Below are positions 1-7,496 of a DNA stretch of 12,347 nt, piece after piece. Both the position numbers and the translations under genes were made by a program. The notes below the pieces were generated by a model. That model was not told the DNA's origin. It worked only from the letters and a program-made list of their open reading frames with translations, and did not search any database. Source of the DNA: Verrucomicrobiota bacterium (GTDB lineage Bacteria; Verrucomicrobiota; Verrucomicrobiia; Opitutales; Opitutaceae); assembly GCA_023430565.1 (NCBI GenBank), contig JAEZAD010000199.1:1-12347 (forward strand). The letters run 5' to 3'. How positions within the stretch are numbered: the stretch's first letter is position 1; each line of letters begins with the position of its first letter.

Positions 1-587
1 CGGCCGGTGGCGACGCCGAGGGTGCAAGCGCCAATGGCTTTGCCGCAATCGATGTCGTGAGGCGTGTCGCCAATCACCCAGACGCGATCGGCGGGAAAGG
101 TGACCGCGTGGTGAGAGCAGGCGCGGCTGACGGCGTGGGGGCCGAGATCGTTGCGGAGTTCGCTGTCGTCGGCGAACGCGCCAAAGGCGAACGGAGTCCA
201 GAGGTTGTGATGACGGAGCTTGATTTGAGCGCCGGCGCGGAGGTTGCCCGTGAGAAGGCCTTGCGCGACGTCGCCGCGGGCGGCGAGGGCGGCGACGAGC
301 TCGCGCACGCCGGGGAGGATGTGGGCGTGGGGATTGTTGAGCTCGGACGGCAGGGCGCGGAGGTAGCCGGAGAGGTAGCGGCTGATGTTTTCCGGGGTGA
401 AGGGGAGCGCGTATTTGGCGAGGACGTGGCGGGCGATCCAACGATCGGTGCGGCCGGCGATCTCGACGCCGTCGAGGTTGCCTTCGACGGCGAACTCGGT
501 GCGCAGTGCGACAACGAGGGCGCGTTCGCCGGCGCCGCCGGAAAGAATGAGGGTGCCGTCGATATCCCAGAGAACGAGGGTCTTCAT
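1..587 (-). CDS. HAD-superfamily phosphatase (3' end cut by window edge)
   Basis: This is the N-terminal 195 residues of a haloacid dehalogenase-type hydrolase, a family that removes phosphate from small molecules through an aspartyl-phosphate intermediate. Motif I is WDIDGTL, with the predicted nucleophile D8 and acid/base D10. Motif II is the T in LLTGN (T113). K123 is a plausible motif III lysine. Motif IV is GDTPHDID (173-180), whose acidic residues would hold Mg2+. Residues of about 15-85 between motifs I and II form a helical cap, as in phosphoglycolate phosphatase-like and beta-phosphoglucomutase-like members. The ATG at 585-587 was chosen because the DIDGT strand begins immediately after it and no in-frame start lies just upstream; there is no clear Shine-Dalgarno. 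Only a short C-terminal piece should be missing. The substrate cannot be told from sequence. It is divergent from the lipoprotein gene at 695. Confidence 0.88.
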   Translation of the reverse strand, partial: MKTLVLWDIDGTLILSGGAGERALVVALRTEFAVEGNLDGVEIAGRTDRWIARHVLAKYALPFTPENISRYLSGYLRALPSELNNPHAHILPGVRELVAALAARGDVAQGLLTGNLRAGAQIKLRHHNLWTPFAFGAFADDSELRNDLGPHAVSRACSHHAVTFPADRVWVIGDTPHDIDCGKAIGACTLGVATG

Positions 588-633
588 CGGGTGAAACCGG
601 GATGAACGCGGGGCGTCATGGAGTCGGCAAGAA

Positions 634-652
634 TGTTCCGGTTTGCGGAACA
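634..652. repeat. Perfect 7-bp inverted repeat in a divergent intergenic region
   Basis: TGTTCCG (634-640) and CGGAACA (646-652) are exact inverted copies around a 5-base centre, GTTTG. The element is the most ordered thing in the 107-bp spacer between the divergent HAD and lipoprotein genes, so an operator is plausible. It has no following T-run, so it is not a typical terminator. The bound factor is unknown. Confidence 0.5.
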
Positions 653-694
653 GCGTCGTGGAAATTCATTCCCAGGAGGCATTAGATTTTACCC

Positions 695-1117
695 ATGAAA
701 ACGATTCTTTGGATGGTGATGTTGGTGGCGGGCGTGGTGGCGTGGAGCGGTTGTTCGACGCCTGAGACGCGGATTTCGAAACAGCCGGAGCTCTTCAATT
801 CGCTGACGCCCGAGGAGCAGGAGATGATTCGCGAGGGGCGTGTCGGGCTGGGGTTTACGCCGGACATGGTGAAAATGGCGTTGGGCGATCCCGATCGGAT
901 GCGGGAGCGGGTGGACCAGAGCGGGCGGAGCGAGGTGTGGTCGTATATCGCTTACGAAGGCCCAGATGGAATGTTGTTGTATCGCGGGTGGTATCACCGC
1001 GGATGGGCGAGCCCGTATTATCCGTATTACATGACGGTGCCGGGGCGACGGGAGCGTTCGCGCGACGAAGTGGTGTTTCGCGATGGGCGGGTGGTTTCGG
1101 TTGAGCAGGAGAGGTAG
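695..1117 (+). CDS. Small BamE/SmpA-like lipoprotein
   Basis: This is a predicted 140-residue exported lipoprotein. Residues 1-19 are a signal peptide: K2, a hydrophobic stretch, then the lipobox WSGC with the lipidated cysteine at C20. Tryptophan at -3 is unusual for a lipobox. The mature part contains EGRVGLGFTPDMVKMALGDP (about 47-66), which resembles the short conserved core of BamE/SmpA/OmlA-type proteins, where a helix is followed by a G-x-P turn. A strand (EVWSY), a Tyr-rich loop (YYPYY, 108-112) and a final strand FRDGRVVSVEQ follow. In Proteobacteria BamE helps assemble outer-membrane beta-barrels. Here only the fold resemblance is claimed. AGGAGG at 674-679 lies 15 bases before the ATG, longer than ideal. 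No in-frame start that keeps the signal peptide is better. It is convergent with the transglutaminase gene. Confidence 0.8.
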   Translation: MKTILWMVMLVAGVVAWSGCSTPETRISKQPELFNSLTPEEQEMIREGRVGLGFTPDMVKMALGDPDRMRERVDQSGRSEVWSYIAYEGPDGMLLYRGWYHRGWASPYYPYYMTVPGRRERSRDEVVFRDGRVVSVEQER

Positions 1118-1118
1118 G

Positions 1119-1140
1119 AGCGCGCGGGGAAGCGCGGGCT
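1119..1140. terminator. GC-rich hairpin between convergent genes (weak candidate)
   Basis: CGCGC (1121-1125) can pair with GCGCG (1132-1136), and AGC/GCT at the edges could extend it with mismatches. It sits in the 33-bp gap where the lipoprotein and transglutaminase genes end facing each other, so a shared terminator is reasonable. No U-tract follows on either strand, so intrinsic termination is doubtful. Confidence 0.25.
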
Positions 1141-1150
1141 GAGCTCGGCG

Positions 1151-2005
1151 CTACTGTGCTTGGCGGACGGAGACTTCGACGTGGAGTTCCTTGGTGGGGG
1201 CGCCGCGGTAGGTGCCGCTGACGGGGCGGACGTCGCCGTAGTCGCGGCCGGCGGCGATTTTCACGTAGCGTTCGTCGGCGGGGCGGTCGTGGGTGGGGTC
1301 GTAGGCGGCCCAGCCGTAGCCGGGCAGGTGAACTTCCACCCAGGCGTGCGAGGCCTCGGCTTCGTCGGGCCGCCGGCCGGCGTTGAAAAAATATCCGCTG
1401 ACGTAGCGGGCGGGGAGACCGGCGAGGCGGCAGAGGCCGATCATCACGTGGGCGTAGTCCTGGCAGACGCCGGCGCGGAGCTGGAGGGCTTCGGTGGCGA
1501 CGGTGCTGACGCCGGTCACACCGGTCTTGTAGGTGAAGGTGCGATACACGTGGCCGCCGAGGAGGCGGGCTTCGGTCCAGGCGTCGGTCGGGCGATGCGT
1601 GGCGAGAAATTCCTGCAGTTCGTGCCGGAGTTCGACGCCGAGGGGGACGTAGTGCGAGTCGACGAGGTATTCGGCGTAGAGTTCGTCGGCGGCGGTGACG
1701 CCGTGGTGGCGCGGGCAGGGAACGGCGGGGATGGTGGGGCGCCGCGCGTTGGGCGTGGTTTCGATTTCGGATTTCGCCTCGATCACGAGGCGGTCGTGGG
1801 CGCCGGCGAGGTCGAAGTAGTGGACGCGGTTGCCGTAGTAATCGAGGTAGTCGCGGATTTCGGCGGCGGCGGGGGAGAGGTGGAGATCGAACTGGCGGGC
1901 GGACTGGTCGCAGTCGTCGACGGGGCGGAGGCGGACTTCGTTGAAGCTATCGCGCACCGGGCCGGCGTAGATGAAGGTCGTGCGGTGAAGGACGTGGAGC
2001 AGCAT
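1151..2005 (-). CDS. Transglutaminase-like cysteine protein
   Basis: This 284-residue protein belongs to the bacterial transglutaminase-like superfamily, whose papain-like fold either cleaves or forms amide bonds. The N-terminal beta domain (about 1-95) starts with HVLHRTTFIY and includes DYYGNRVHYF. The core carries the full triad: C181 in RAGVCQDYAH, H220 in ASHAWVEV and D236 in AYDPTHD. No signal peptide is seen, so it is probably cytoplasmic. The ATG at 2003-2005 is preferred because conserved N-terminal sequence starts right there; a TTG nine codons upstream would add a basic, low-complexity extension. It lies 91 bp downstream of the alpha-E gene and is the last gene of the ATP-grasp/alpha-E/transglutaminase set. 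In this set the enzyme is usually thought to act on a peptide or amide made by the ATP-grasp partner. The substrate is unknown. Confidence 0.92.
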   Translation of the reverse strand: MLLHVLHRTTFIYAGPVRDSFNEVRLRPVDDCDQSARQFDLHLSPAAAEIRDYLDYYGNRVHYFDLAGAHDRLVIEAKSEIETTPNARRPTIPAVPCPRHHGVTAADELYAEYLVDSHYVPLGVELRHELQEFLATHRPTDAWTEARLLGGHVYRTFTYKTGVTGVSTVATEALQLRAGVCQDYAHVMIGLCRLAGLPARYVSGYFFNAGRRPDEAEASHAWVEVHLPGYGWAAYDPTHDRPADERYVKIAAGRDYGDVRPVSGTYRGAPTKELHVEVSVRQAQ

Positions 2006-2010
2006 GGGAG

Positions 2011-2025
2011 GGCGGCGATGCCGCC
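2011..2025. repeat. Short GC hairpin just upstream of the transglutaminase start
   Basis: GGCGGC (2011-2016) pairs with GCCGCC (2020-2025) over a 3-base loop, only six bases from the preferred ATG of the transglutaminase gene. It would occupy the ribosome-binding region, where no Shine-Dalgarno is visible. Confidence 0.4.
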
Positions 2026-2032
2026 GGGACAA

Positions 2033-2053
2033 GGGGGCAGGGAGCAGGGAGCG
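2033..2053. repeat. Degenerate heptamer array, 3 units
   Basis: Three in-register 7-base words, GGGGGCA, GGGAGCA and GGGAGCG, fill the middle of the spacer between the alpha-E and transglutaminase genes. Less regular words (ACGGCGA, AGGCAAG) follow. The style matches other period-7 arrays in this window. Confidence 0.5.
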
Positions 2054-2096
2054 ACGGCGAAGGCAAGCAACGGAAACGTGGGATGGCCGCGGTCGT

Positions 2097-3107
2097 TTAC
2101 TGCTGCTGTTGTTGTTGCTGCTGCTGCTGGTCTTCCGGAAGCGCCTCGGCGGGATAGAACATGGTGGTTTGAACGACTTCGTCGCCGATGCGGTCGAGGG
2201 ATTTCTGGGCGTCGAGAAGGAATTCGTGGAGGCCTTCCTTGAGGATGTCGGAGATGGTGAGCGATTGGAGGTCGGCGAGGAGGCGGCGGGAGGTGCGGGC
2301 GGCTTGCGTGCGGACGCGCGGGCCGGTGTCGCCGAGGATGCGGCGGAGGAGTTCGTCGAGTTGTGCGACGCAGTAGGTGAGGGAGCGGGGGAAGGAGTCG
2401 GAAAAGATGAGGAACTCGGCGACCTTCCAGGAGAGGATTTCGCGAACGTAGAAGCGGCGGTAGGCTTCGAGGGCGCTGGCGGAGCGGAGGACGGAGTGCC
2501 ATTGCGCGGTGTCGACGGCGCCGCCGACGTCGGTGGCGTTGGGGAGGAGGATGTGATACTTCACGTCGAGGATGCGCGTGGTCATGTCGGCGCGCTCGAG
2601 GTATTTTCCGAACTCGATGAATTCCCAGCCTTCGTTGCGGGGGAAGGTGGAGTCGGTGAGGCCTTGGAAGAGGTGCGAGTGGCGTTTGATGTGCTCGAAG
2701 AAGTCCTGCGGGCCGTTTTCCCAGACTTCGGAGGAGCTGCGGTTCTTAAGGAAGAGGTAGAGCTCGTTGATCGTTTCCCACATTTCCAGCGAGATCTGGT
2801 CGCGGATCATGCGGGCGTTTTCGCGGGCGGCGTAGATGCAGGCGAGGATGGAGCTGGGGTTGCGGAGGTCGAAGGCGAAGAAGGCGGTGACGGTCTGGTT
2901 GGTGGCGGCGGGGTAGAGCGTGTCGAAGAGTTCCTCGCTGCCGGAGCTGGCGATGATGGAGCCCCAGTGGCCCTTCAGGGCGCCGTCTTCGATGTCCTGA
3001 AAATCGAGGAGAAACTGAAGATTTACCTCGAGGAGGCGCGTGATGTTTTCGGCGCGTTCGATGTAGCGGGCCATCCAATACAGGGAGTGCGCGACGCGGG
3101 AGAGCAT
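2097..3107 (-). CDS. Alpha-E domain protein with polyglutamine tail
   Basis: A 336-residue, almost wholly helical protein of the alpha-E (COG2307, DUF403) family, which is nearly always encoded beside a circularly permuted ATP-grasp protein. The hallmark N-terminus is present, YWMARYIERAEN at about 10-21, as are ARENARMIRDQIS and a second ERA-type helix, GKYLERADMTTRIL. No catalytic motif is known; a structural or substrate-binding role with the ATP-grasp partner is inferred. The ATG at 3105-3107 is chosen because family members begin MLSRVA. Upstream ATGs at 3146 and 3188 stay in frame but would add unrelated residues, and the second lies inside the repeat arms at 3151-3259. The last ten codons are all glutamine (2100-2129), an odd, unstable ending. 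It lies 91 bp upstream of the transglutaminase gene and 160 bp downstream of the ATP-grasp gene. Confidence 0.92.
   Translation of the reverse strand: MLSRVAHSLYWMARYIERAENITRLLEVNLQFLLDFQDIEDGALKGHWGSIIASSGSEELFDTLYPAATNQTVTAFFAFDLRNPSSILACIYAARENARMIRDQISLEMWETINELYLFLKNRSSSEVWENGPQDFFEHIKRHSHLFQGLTDSTFPRNEGWEFIEFGKYLERADMTTRILDVKYHILLPNATDVGGAVDTAQWHSVLRSASALEAYRRFYVREILSWKVAEFLIFSDSFPRSLTYCVAQLDELLRRILGDTGPRVRTQAARTSRRLLADLQSLTISDILKEGLHEFLLDAQKSLDRIGDEVVQTTMFYPAEALPEDQQQQQQQQQQ
2100..2129 (-). repeat. CAG/CAA microsatellite coding a C-terminal Gln10 tract
   Basis: Ten consecutive glutamine codons, read on the minus strand as CAG x4, CAA x3, CAG x3, end the alpha-E gene immediately before its TAA. 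The blocks of identical codons suggest growth by replication slippage. Confidence 0.9.
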
Positions 3108-3150
3108 CACGGTGGCCTGCGGGCGATAGATGGGGACGGTGGGCATGTTT

Positions 3151-3259
3151 AAGATCCAAGCTCCAAGATCCAAGCTCCAGAGAAACACCGAGCATCAAGA
3201 TCCAATGGGTGTTTGGTGTTTGGATCTTCTCTGGAGCTTGGTGCTTGGAACTTGGAGCT
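3151..3259. repeat. Heptamer word array in inverted arms (long imperfect hairpin)
   Basis: The spacer between the ATP-grasp and alpha-E genes is built of 7-base words. The left part reads AGATCCA, AGCTCCA, AGATCCA, AGCTCCA (3152-3179), which is also a perfect 14-bp tandem (3151-3164, 3165-3178). The middle reads TGGGTGT, TTGGTGT, TTGGATC (3206-3226). The right part reads TGGAGCT, TGGTGCT, TGGAACT, TGGAGCT (3232-3259). The halves are inverted: a 15-bp exact stem pairs 3170-3184 with 3227-3241, and an alternative inner stem pairs AAGATCCAA (3197-3205) with TTGGATCTT (3220-3228). No T-run terminator is present. Confidence 0.9.
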
Positions 3260-3267
3260 TTTCACAG

Positions 3268-4713
3268 TCATTCGTTTTTCTGGAGGACCCAGGTGTCCTT
3301 GGAGCCCCCGCCTTGGGAGGAGTTGACGACCAGGGAGCCTTTGCGAAGGGCGACGCGGGTGAGGCCGCCGGGGGTGACGGTGATTTTATCGCCGTAAAGG
3401 ATGTAGGGGCGCAGGTCGATGTGGCGGCCTTCGAGGCGGCCGTCGCACCAAGTCGGGGAGCGCGAGAGGCTGATGGGATCCTGGGCGATGAAGTTGCGGG
3501 GATTGGCGGCGACCTGGCGGCGGAAGTCGTCGCATTCGGACTTGGTGGCGGCGGGGCCGATGAGCATGCCGTAGCCGCCGGCTTCGTTGGCGGACTTGAT
3601 GACGAGCTTGGGAACGTTATCGAGGATGAACTTTCGATCGGCGGGTTCGGAGGCGAGGTAGGTGTTTACGTTCGGGAGCAGCGGATCCTGATCGAGGTAG
3701 TATTTGATGATCTTGGGGACGTAGGCGTAGATGACCTTGTCGTCGGCGACGCCGGTGCCGATGGCGTTGGCGAGGGCGACGTGGCCGGAGCGGTAGGCGC
3801 TGACGAGGCCGGGGACGCCGAGCATGGAATCGGGGCGGAAGACGGTGGGATCGAGGAAGTCGTCGTCGATGCGGCGGTAGATCACGTCGACGGGCACGAG
3901 GCCGGCGGTGGTGCGCATGAAAACGCGGGAGTCGCGCACGAGAAGATCGCGGCCTTCGACGATGGGGATGCCCATCTGGCGGGCGAGGAAGGTGTGCTCG
4001 AAGTAGGCGCTGTTGTAGACGCCGGGGGTGAGGAGGACGACGTTGGGACGCTCGCGGCGGGTGGTGGCGACGTGGAGGAGGGATTTGAGGAGGGCGTCGG
4101 GATACGTTTCGACGGGTCGGACGCGATAGCTGTTGAAGAGCTGGGGAAACGCGCGGCGCATGGCGGCGCGGTTTTCGATCATGTAGGACGCGCCGGAGGG
4201 GCAGCGGAGGTTGTCCTCGAGGACGAGGTAGCTGCCGGCGCCGTCGCGAATCAGGTCGGTGCCGCAGATGTGGATGTAGATGCCGCGCGGCACGGCGAAG
4301 TTCATGAACTCGCGGCGAAAGTGTTTTGCGCCGAGCACGAGCGCGGCGGGGACGATGCCGTCGCGCAGAATCTTCTGCTCGTGATAGATGTCGTGAAGGA
4401 AGAGGTTGAGCGCGGTGATGCGCTGCGCGAGGCCGGCTTCGAGCTTCGACCATTCGGCGGCGGGGATGATGCGCGGGATGAGGTCGAACGGGAAGATGCG
4501 CTCGGTGCCGGCGCCGTCGCCGTAAACCGTGAACGTGACGCCGCGGCTGAGGAAGGCGAGGTCGACGGCGGCGCGGCGCTGATTGAACTCGGTTTCGGGC
4601 AGCTTGCTCAGGCGCTCGGTGAGGCGGCGGTAGTGCGGGCGGACTTCTCCGCCGGGAGCGAGCATTTCATCGAAAAAATTTCCGGCCTCGTAGCTGGGGC
4701 TGAAGATCGACAC
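3268..4713 (-). CDS. Circularly permuted ATP-grasp protein (COG2308 type)
   Basis: A 481-residue protein of the permuted ATP-grasp family, predicted to use ATP to activate a carboxylate and join it to an amine. Seen in order: GNFFDEM and HYRRL near the N-terminus; RGVTFTVYG (57-65) and FPFDLIPR (75-81-like); IHICGTDLIRDG (148-158); LEDNLRCPSG (165-174), with acidic/Asn residues likely to bind metal; TPGVYNSAYFEH (229-240); EGRDL (253-257) and YRRIDDDFLDP (279-289); K373 with SANEAGGYGM (374-383), the glycine-rich nucleotide loop; RPYILYG (435-441); and NSSQGGGSKDTW near the end. The length is normal for the family. The start is a GTG at 4711-4713, without an obvious Shine-Dalgarno. It is followed by the alpha-E and transglutaminase genes, the expected partners. 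The product is not known for any close relative that I can name, so no specific reaction is assigned. Confidence 0.93.
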   Translation of the reverse strand: MSIFSPSYEAGNFFDEMLAPGGEVRPHYRRLTERLSKLPETEFNQRRAAVDLAFLSRGVTFTVYGDGAGTERIFPFDLIPRIIPAAEWSKLEAGLAQRITALNLFLHDIYHEQKILRDGIVPAALVLGAKHFRREFMNFAVPRGIYIHICGTDLIRDGAGSYLVLEDNLRCPSGASYMIENRAAMRRAFPQLFNSYRVRPVETYPDALLKSLLHVATTRRERPNVVLLTPGVYNSAYFEHTFLARQMGIPIVEGRDLLVRDSRVFMRTTAGLVPVDVIYRRIDDDFLDPTVFRPDSMLGVPGLVSAYRSGHVALANAIGTGVADDKVIYAYVPKIIKYYLDQDPLLPNVNTYLASEPADRKFILDNVPKLVIKSANEAGGYGMLIGPAATKSECDDFRRQVAANPRNFIAQDPISLSRSPTWCDGRLEGRHIDLRPYILYGDKITVTPGGLTRVALRKGSLVVNSSQGGGSKDTWVLQKNE

Positions 4714-4772
4714 GTGGGTGAGTTGAAGGGTCCGGTTGGCGTTTTAGCAGGAGTCTTGCCAGCGCGGAGGAG

Positions 4773-4795
4773 CGGCCGCGGGAGCGGGGCGGCCG
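4773..4795. repeat. 7-bp GC-rich inverted repeat between the glycosyltransferase and ATP-grasp genes
   Basis: CGGCCGC (4773-4779) and GCGGCCG (4789-4795) form a perfect stem with a 9-base loop in the 92-bp gap. It could weaken read-through from the glycosyltransferase gene into the ATP-grasp gene, but it lacks a T-run. Confidence 0.35.
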
Positions 4796-4805
4796 AGGCC
4801 GGGCG

Positions 4806-5516
4806 CTACCACGGGAGCGCGAGCATGAGACGCATGGTGAGCGGTTGTTTGGCGAGCGGACGGCGAGCGAGGCGGTGAAAGAGGCGCGGGACGGGGGGGA
4901 GCGCGGCTTGCCAGGCGCCGCGTTCGCGCCAGGCGTCGTCGCGGGAGTAGCCGGCGTTGCGCGGGTGGCGGACCTCGATGCGGTCGTCGATCACGGTGCA
5001 CCAGCGGTGGTGTCGGGCGATGTAGCCAAGTTGAACCTCGAGGCCCCAGCCGCGGCGGTTGAGGCGGGTGTCGACGGGGCAAAGCTGGTGCAGGATGCTG
5101 CTGCGAACGGCGAAGCAGAAACCGTCGACGAAGGTGACGCGGCGGAGGCTGCCGGTGCCGCGGTTGCGCATTTGCGGTTGATCGGAATGCGAAGCCGAGG
5201 GGGCGTAGATGCCGATCCAGGGGCGGGTAAAGGCGCGGCGGGCGAGTTCGATGGCGCGGCTGTAATCGTCGCAGGTCACGTCCGAGCACCAGATGAAGAT
5301 GGGATCATCGGGGGCGAAGTGTTCGGTGTGCTCGGCGAGGGCGTTGAGCAGGCCGGAGTAGAAGACGTTGGGCAGGGTGATATCGAAACCGCGGCGATCG
5401 TCGGGCGTGAGGGAGGAGCCGCTGTCGATCGCGATGGTGCGCGCATGGCGGGCGAGGTTGCGCTTGAGGTCGAGCGCTTGAGTCACGTGGCCGTGATTGA
5501 GAATCGCGACGAACAT
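4806..5516 (-). CDS. Small GT-A-like (family 2-type) glycosyltransferase
   Basis: A 236-residue cytoplasmic protein with the outline of a GT-A nucleotide-sugar transferase. The first strand is FVAILNHGH. The segment PIFIWCSDVTCDDY (72-85) stands where GT2 enzymes carry their DxD or related metal motif; here CSDV and CDD are present but not a clean DxD. FVDGFCFAVRSSIL (129-142) and GWGLEVQLGYIARHH (156-170) match the acceptor-side FxDGxxFxxR and GWGxE/D segments of GT2-like proteins, E160 being a candidate catalytic base. No membrane segment is seen. The ATG at 5514-5516 starts directly on the first strand; no Shine-Dalgarno is seen. It lies 92 bp upstream of the ATP-grasp gene in the same direction, so it may head that operon, although the hairpin between them leaves this open. 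The sugar and acceptor are unknown. Confidence 0.75.
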   Translation of the reverse strand: MFVAILNHGHVTQALDLKRNLARHARTIAIDSGSSLTPDDRRGFDITLPNVFYSGLLNALAEHTEHFAPDDPIFIWCSDVTCDDYSRAIELARRAFTRPWIGIYAPSASHSDQPQMRNRGTGSLRRVTFVDGFCFAVRSSILHQLCPVDTRLNRRGWGLEVQLGYIARHHRWCTVIDDRIEVRHPRNAGYSRDDAWRERGAWQAALPPVPRLFHRLARRPLAKQPLTMRLMLALPW

Positions 5517-5771
5517 TGCCGGCTGGAGTTGGCGAGACGGACAGACGGCAGATTGGGGGCGATGTTCGCGGGGGCGATGTTCGTTTTGAGCTGAAACGCA
5601 TGAATCGGCGATCGCCCGACCGGGCGGTGGCGGAATTCCCGAGGGGAGGGTCGGCTTTACTCGCGTGGGCGGGGCGTCAGAACGGCGCGTGCATTTTGGT
5701 TTGGAGCACGTAAGATCGGGCCTATGCGACGAGGCGCTGCCGAAAGTGGGCGAGCGCGGCGCAGCGACTTT
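5517..5771. other. Divergent intergenic region with a 14-bp duplication
   Basis: This 255-bp gap separates the glycosyltransferase (minus) and Lrp/AsnC-type (plus) genes. It holds two exact copies of GGGGGCGATGTTCG (5555-5568 and 5570-5583), one base apart, about 40-70 bases upstream of the glycosyltransferase start. On the plus strand TAAGAT (5711-5716) could be a -10 box for the downstream gene, but the expected -35 region is poor. An in-frame ATG at 5724 could extend the downstream gene by 16 basic residues. No RNA gene is seen. Confidence 0.5.
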
Positions 5772-6044
5772 ATGGCTACTGCAATCGTGTTACTGAAAAT
5801 CGATCACCGGAAGGTGACGGGAACGGCGGAGAAGCTGCTGGAGATACGCGACATCACGGAAGTGTATTCCGTATCGGGCCGCTACGATTTGCTCGTGATC
5901 ATCAAGTGCGAATCGATCGACAAGATCGAGTATGTGATCACGGACGAGTTGTTGCGGACGGAGGGGATCGTCGAGAGCGAGACGATGTTTGCGTTTCGGA
6001 GCCTGGAGAAGCGGGAGGCGGGGAAGGGCGTGGACGTGGATTGA
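5772..6044 (+). CDS. Stand-alone Lrp/AsnC ligand-binding (RAM) domain protein
   Basis: A 90-residue protein consisting of the C-terminal ligand-binding domain of Lrp/AsnC regulators, without the helix-turn-helix. It shows the alpha-beta sandwich pattern: strand ATAIVLLKI (2-10), helix KVTGTAEKLLEI (14-25), strand TEVYSVSGRYDLLVIIKC (29-46), helix IDKIEYVITDELL (49-61) and strand IVESETMFAFRSL (66-78). The glycine-containing turn SGRYD and the SETMFAF strand are typical of the amino-acid binding, oligomerising domain. Such proteins cannot bind DNA alone; they may sense an effector or pair with a full-length regulator. The ATG at 5772 is preferred because relatives begin MATAIVLLK; the ATG at 5724 would add a basic leader. 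It is convergent with lpdA, 60 bp away. Confidence 0.88.
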   Translation: MATAIVLLKIDHRKVTGTAEKLLEIRDITEVYSVSGRYDLLVIIKCESIDKIEYVITDELLRTEGIVESETMFAFRSLEKREAGKGVDVD

Positions 6045-6062
6045 AATGCGGGCGGCGCGGCT

Positions 6063-6100
6063 CGGCGGGGACGCCTCGCCCGCCGGGGAGGCAAGAGCCT
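6063..6100. terminator. GC-rich stem-loops between convergent genes (candidate)
   Basis: CGGCGGG (6063-6069) pairs with CCCGCCG (6079-6085), and AGGC (6089-6092) with GCCT (6097-6100). They fill the 60-bp gap between the ends of the Lrp/AsnC-type gene and lpdA, where a bidirectional terminator would be expected. No U-tract follows, so this is a weak call. Confidence 0.35.
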
Positions 6101-6104
6101 GCGA

Positions 6105-7493
<1,389 letters not shown>

Positions 7494-7496
7494 GAG

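Noticed and set aside
57..605. Plus-strand frame opposite the HAD gene
   Set aside because: The minus-strand frame carries all HAD motifs in order, while this one has none.
634..652. Possible LexA (SOS) box
   Set aside because: The reported verrucomicrobial LexA motif is TGTTC-N4-GAACA. Here the half-sites match but the spacer is nine bases, which puts them on the wrong helical face, and neither flanking gene is a typical SOS gene.
4773..4795. Intrinsic terminator after the glycosyltransferase gene
   Set aside because: The stem is good but no T-run follows in the direction of transcription, so it is kept only as an inverted repeat.
3130..4878. Long plus-strand open frame opposite the ATP-grasp gene
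   Set aside because: It is low complexity and acidic-glycine rich. It mirrors a gene with strong family motifs and has no recognisable domain.
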